DNA from: Fennellomyces sp. T-0311
Taxonomy: Eukaryota > Mucoromycota > Mucoromycetes > Mucorales > Lichtheimiaceae
Assembly: GCA_025266875.1 (NCBI GenBank)
Contig: JALLLT010000006.1
Coordinates: 868,001 to 932,000 of the forward strand
Direction: 5' to 3'
Length of the DNA stretch: 64,000 nt
Below, piece after piece: positions 60,701-64,000 of this stretch (position 1 is its first letter; every line of letters begins with the position of its first letter). The notes beneath the pieces were generated by a model. That model was given only the letters and a program-made list of their open reading frames with translations, did no database searches and had not been told where the DNA came from. A program made the position numbers and the translations under genes.

Positions 60701-61323
60701 GGTGCATATCATCAGCTGCATCCGGTCGCTGACCAGGACGTGGGCGGCGGTAAGGCCAAGATTTCTAGAACACGCGAGAACAATGACAGAAACCTGACGA
60801 ATTGCATTTTCGTATAGCCGTTGCAAGGGCAGAAGCGGGCGAACCGATACCACTACATGCAGTCGCTCCTGCTGCTGCTGATTACGTTACTGCCATTCAA
60901 CTTGCCTATTCTGGTGGTATGGATCCGGAATTTGTCAGTTCATTGGTTTGTCCCGTTTTCGTCCGACCACAATGTATTTGCCATTGCACCGTTCATGCTG
61001 TACGTCGAGCTGCTGACGGGCAGCCGCAAGATGCTACCGCGCACACAGGGGTAAGTGGTTGATGACGCGCGCTGACTCACGGCTGGCACACTCACGCAAC
61101 AAGCGCACAGGCCTTGGCACTGGACGACGTGCCTGCTGATTTATGGCGTGGTGGGCTACACGTTCCTGTACGGCATCAAGTACACGCACTCGATCTACTT
61201 CCTCTCCAACCATCTGATGGCATGGTGCCTGCTGCTGCACGCGCGCGACTCGCACTACGGGCGGATGACGTACCGCTACGTGGCAGACCATGTGTACCCG
61301 TTCCGCAGCAAAAAGCATTCCTG
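57793..61323 (+). CDS. BST1: GPI inositol-deacylase (PGAP1/Bst1)
   Basis: ER multi-pass enzyme that removes the inositol-linked acyl chain from GPI anchors before export. It starts MNASSSPPPSSPDSTDDEPP; a Ser/Pro-rich cytosolic leader precedes TM1 (YFIIVSILLFFISLFVIL). The lipase part has GVPVLFIPGHAGSHKQIRSI, VDFHEEFSALHGQS and the nucleophile elbow VLIIGHSMGGVVARNMF, then TLSSPHILPPAPFD and TGTDHLSIYSCKQLV with the catalytic His region. A luminal domain follows and about seven further TM segments (GIMLLSYTFIMVMLVLAGQI, FFWWLPLVGLLMSLGAISFV, ITTLILFVLVATCIPYQFVF, LLLLLITLLPFNLPILVVWI and others), ending FRSKKHS. The 51-nt intron inside the lipase part is open in frame. About seven exons; no break seen. 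Confidence 0.95.
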
Positions 61324-61606
61324 ACAACCTGTTTAGCGTCTATTTAACTATTTAATACCAGCCCTTTGTACTTATCTGTAGTTGTTTTTGCGTTTGTAGT
61401 ATCTTGTTGCGGACAAGGAGTAAAATAAAAAAAAAAGAGCGACCGCGCATGCGAAAAGGTCCACGGCCATTAAAGTGACTAACAAACACAGTTTCTTCCA
61501 AAACCGCCCACGCCATGGAAAAATTGATTCGTCTGTTTCAAATAAGGCCCTTTCGCTTCCCCGCCTGTCTTTTTTGCACCTTTCTCTTTTCCACATTTAT
61601 TTTTTT

Positions 61607-63153
61607 ATGTCCTTTTCCCTAGACTTTGGAACGCAACTCTCCCCCACGCTGCCCATGGCCCTGCCCGAGGCCAAGAAGACCACTCTCTGGTATGCCCGTG
61701 CCGCATTGACCCCTTTTTTATTATTTTATCCAGCCTCACACTCCATTAATCTTAGGATGGGCGATCTCGAGCCATGGTGGGACGAACAATACATTCGACA
61801 ACTCTGGTTCAATCTAGGCGAGAAAGTCATTGTCAAGGTTATTCGAGACAAAGTGACTTCGTAAGTGCCGCACACCTCCATTCCCTTGCCCCCATTATTA
61901 ATCACCTCTGCTGTAGGGCCAGCGCTGGTTATGCATTTGTTGATTTCGGATCTACCGCCAGCGCCGCAGCTGCGCTCAATGCCTTCAATGGAGCGGTGAT
62001 TCCCGCCACTCACAAGACGTTCAAGCTCAATTGGGCGTCAGGTGGTGGTCTGATTGACCGTCGGTAAGTCAGGCGTTTTTTTTTCAGTGCCCTTTTAGCT
62101 TTTACCAGAAACTCACACAATGGATGCAGCGAGGACCGGCAGCCCGAGTACTCGATCTTTGCAGGCGACCTCAGTCCAGATTGCAGCGAAGCAACACTCT
62201 TGGTAAGCTTTCTATTTTTGGCGGTTTTGGGGGGTGGGGGAGCGACAGACAATGGCAACGAGACTAACCTTAAATAGTCGGCGTTTGCGAGCCGGTACCG
62301 TTCATGCAAATCGGCAAAGATCATGACAGATCCTCGCACAGGCGTCTCCCGCGGCTACGGCTTTGTGCGTTTCTCGGACCCCGTGGAGCAGCAGCGAGCC
62401 CTGGCCGAAATGCAGGGCGTCTTCGTCTGCAACCGACCCGTGCGTGTATCCATGGCCACGCCGAAACATCAGCACTCGCCCGCGTCTGTCTCGCCTCAGA
62501 GCAAGTCGCCCGTCATGCAGGCTAACGACCCCAACAACACCACCGTCTTTGTCGGCGGTCTTTCTGCGCCCATCCGCGAAGACGAGCTGCGCCAGTACTT
62601 TAGCCCTTTCGGCGAGATCGTCTACACCAAAATCCCGCCCGGAAAGGGCTGCGGCTTTGTCCAATTCGTATCGAGATTGTCCGCCGAAACGGCCATCCAG
62701 CAAATGAACGGCTACCAAATCGGAAATTCTCGAATTCGCCTTTCATGGGGCCGGTCTCAGAACGACAAGTCAGCAGCTGCTGCTGCTGCCGCCGCTGCGG
62801 CTGCTACTGCGGCGGCGCAACAGCAACGGTAAGCGTTGCCCAGGTCGCTGATGATGAAAAGACACTAACAAGCATTTAATTTTAGCTCGTCGACGTCGTC
62901 ACTTCTTTCCAATTACAGCCCGTTTTCGTCAGTGCGCCAGCCGTCGTCATTTGAACAGTCAGCGGTGTTTCCGTCATCGCTGCTGCAGCGGACGTATCAG
63001 CACAGATCCTCGTCACTGGACTGGCTCATGCGCGATGACAGCTTCTTCTCGGCGACGTCAAAACTGTTTGACGACCCTGTGACGAAGCCGGCGTCGACGG
63101 GGGTGACGACCAACGCCTCGCCGTGGACATTCAACCACATCTGCGCGCAATAA
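61607..63153 (+). CDS. Three-RRM RNA-binding protein (Nam8/Ngr1/TIA-1 type)
   Basis: Likely a U1-associated splicing or mRNA-stability factor. It begins MSFSLDFGTQLSPTLPMALP. RRM1: TTLWMGDLEPWWDEQYIRQL (RNP2) and SAGYAFVDFGSTASAAAALN (RNP1). RRM2: YSIFAGDLSPDCSEATLL and GVSRGYGFVRFSDPVEQQRA. RRM3: TTVFVGGLSAPIREDELRQY and KGCGFVQFVSRLSAETAIQQ, QMNGYQIGNSRIRLSWGRSQ. The WMGDL-type RNP2 of RRM1 and the SWGRSQ end of RRM3 are typical for Nam8/TIA-1 proteins. A polyalanine-Gln stretch (about 62,770-62,825, encoded by GCTGCTGC-like repeats) and a Ser-rich tail ending FNHICAQ follow. About six exons. An alternative start is the ATG at MALPEAKK. It lies 283 bp after the PGAP1 stop. Confidence 0.92.
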
Positions 63154-63386
63154 CGTTCCTTCTCTCTCTCTCTCTTTTGCTCTCAACCCACACCTCATAT
63201 CGCATGCAACCTTCGTTTCTGTTATAGTATAATCCCTCCTTTTGCCCTCTACATATATACACTATCTACATCTTTTATACTGACGCTCCCACTCGCATTA
63301 TTGTACAGTTTTGAATTGTTTATTTACTGGATTTCTATCATGCTATCAATTACAAATAAAGAAAATTACATATTTTGTGCTTTTTG

Positions 63387-64000
63387 TTAGTACACGCTCT
63401 GGGCATTAGGGTAAAACACAATGCTGGTCGGATCCGGCACGTTGGGTTGCGGCGCTGCGTTGCCATTCCGCCCGCTAGCTCCGCCGATCAGCCCCGGGTT
63501 CACAAAGAACACAGCCAGGTTGAACGTGATACCAGCCACAATGAGCATAATCCATAGCGCAACTGGCAGCGCCTCTTTGACTTGCAAGCACAGGACGTTC
63601 TCCAGCTTCCGCTCAGCCGCCGACCGTGCGCTAGTGCCCCACCCCACATCCCACAACGAGATCAGCGCCCACATCTTGGCCGGCACGAGCCCGAGAAGAT
63701 AGTACACCGAATACAGCGGAAACGCCAAGAATCGGACGTCGCGGTTGATCACGATCGAGTACACTGTTTTGATGCTTGCAATGGCCAGCAGCGAGACTAA
63801 CCATACTGCCAAGACGATCGGTGCATGACCCCAAAGCATGTAAAAGATCGAAAACAGCAAGACGAACGGATACACGCCTTGGTAGAACAGCTCGGCCGCC
63901 ATCCACGGGCTATGCTTGTGCAGACTTCGGGTATTCCATAGTAATTCGCGGTAGAAGCTCTTGGACCACCGCGTCTGCTGCTTGAACCATCGAAGAAAGT
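63387..64000 (-). CDS. GT2 glycosyltransferase, hyaluronan/chitin synthase-like (3' part only)
   Basis: The gene runs off the window end. What is visible begins FLRWFKQQTRWSKSFYRELL, the QxxRW motif at the end of the processive GT2 catalytic domain, then NTRSLHKHSPWMAAELFYQG. Multiple TM segments follow: VYPFVLLFSIFYMLWGHAPI, VLAVWLVSLLAIASIKTVYS, FPLYSVYYLLGLVPAKMWAL and LPVALWIMLIVAGITFNLAV. WDVGWGTSAR fits the hyaluronan/chitin synthase-like proteins of fungi, where this segment follows the pore helices. It ends IVFYPNAQSVY. Role: export of a beta-linked polysaccharide across the plasma membrane; polymer identity is not determined. The RRM gene converges on it with about 230 bp between stops; an AATAAA lies at about 63,354. 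Confidence 0.88.
   Translation of the reverse strand, partial: FLRWFKQQTRWSKSFYRELLWNTRSLHKHSPWMAAELFYQGVYPFVLLFSIFYMLWGHAPIVLAVWLVSLLAIASIKTVYSIVINRDVRFLAFPLYSVYYLLGLVPAKMWALISLWDVGWGTSARSAAERKLENVLCLQVKEALPVALWIMLIVAGITFNLAVFFVNPGLIGGASGRNGNAAPQPNVPDPTSIVFYPNAQSVY

Overview
The window looks like a chromosomal segment of an early-diverging filamentous fungus, most likely Mucoromycota (Mucorales-like). The evidence is many short GT-AG introns (about 45-190 nt, several with CTAAC-type branch points), compact genes on both strands, and a gene set that mixes fungal genes with genes often missing from yeasts (BLOC1S1, an SLC35F6-type carrier, PGAP1, a PDE8-like receiver phosphodiesterase). The species is not determined. 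No rRNA, tRNA, CRISPR array or bacterial-type operon was recognised.

Layout. 1-5.2 kb: AT-rich, with one DHA2-type MFS transporter gene carrying an in-frame TGA near its start. 5.2-15.2 kb: gene-dense; small membrane protein, Rtf2, a SAM methyltransferase, a cytochrome P450, the cytosolic Fe-S assembly factor Nar1 and TFIID subunit TAF9. 15.2-21.7 kb: gene-poor; only two small mutually similar genes of unknown function. 21.7-46.2 kb: gene-dense housekeeping block; acidic nuclear protein, SLC35F6-like carrier, Qc-SNARE (syntaxin 8 type), TORC2-type AGC kinase (Ypk1/Gad8/SGK), small Cys-rich protein, a short CM1-motif (gamma-tubulin regulator) protein, a receiver-domain cyclic nucleotide phosphodiesterase ending in a CaaX box, fatty aldehyde dehydrogenase, BLOC1S1, a kelch-repeat multi-pass membrane protein and condensin SMC4. 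46.2-57.8 kb: accessory, decayed region; a 5'-truncated, frameshifted Swi6/Mbp1-like ankyrin gene, a gene split by a 172-bp MITE, a second MITE copy in inverted orientation, a hAT-like short element and LTR-like debris. 57.8-64 kb: PGAP1/Bst1, a three-RRM protein (Nam8/TIA-1 type) and the 3' end of a hyaluronan/chitin synthase-like GT2 enzyme.

The gene blocks are not operons. Neighbours are often convergent with very short spacers (about 50-200 bp) or share short bidirectional promoters (131 bp between the Cys-rich and CM1 genes). Summed exon lengths close to exact multiples of three for the kinase (562 aa), phosphodiesterase (605 aa), Rtf2 (292 aa), SLC35F6-like (400 aa), acidic nuclear protein (559 aa), CM1 protein (198 aa) and Cys-rich protein (116 aa), which supports those splice models. 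I found no clear new multi-gene system. The most unusual observations are the receiver-PDE-CaaX architecture, the stand-alone CM1 protein, the MITE that splits a coding exon, the decayed cell-cycle ankyrin gene and the tandem orphan pair at 16-17 kb.
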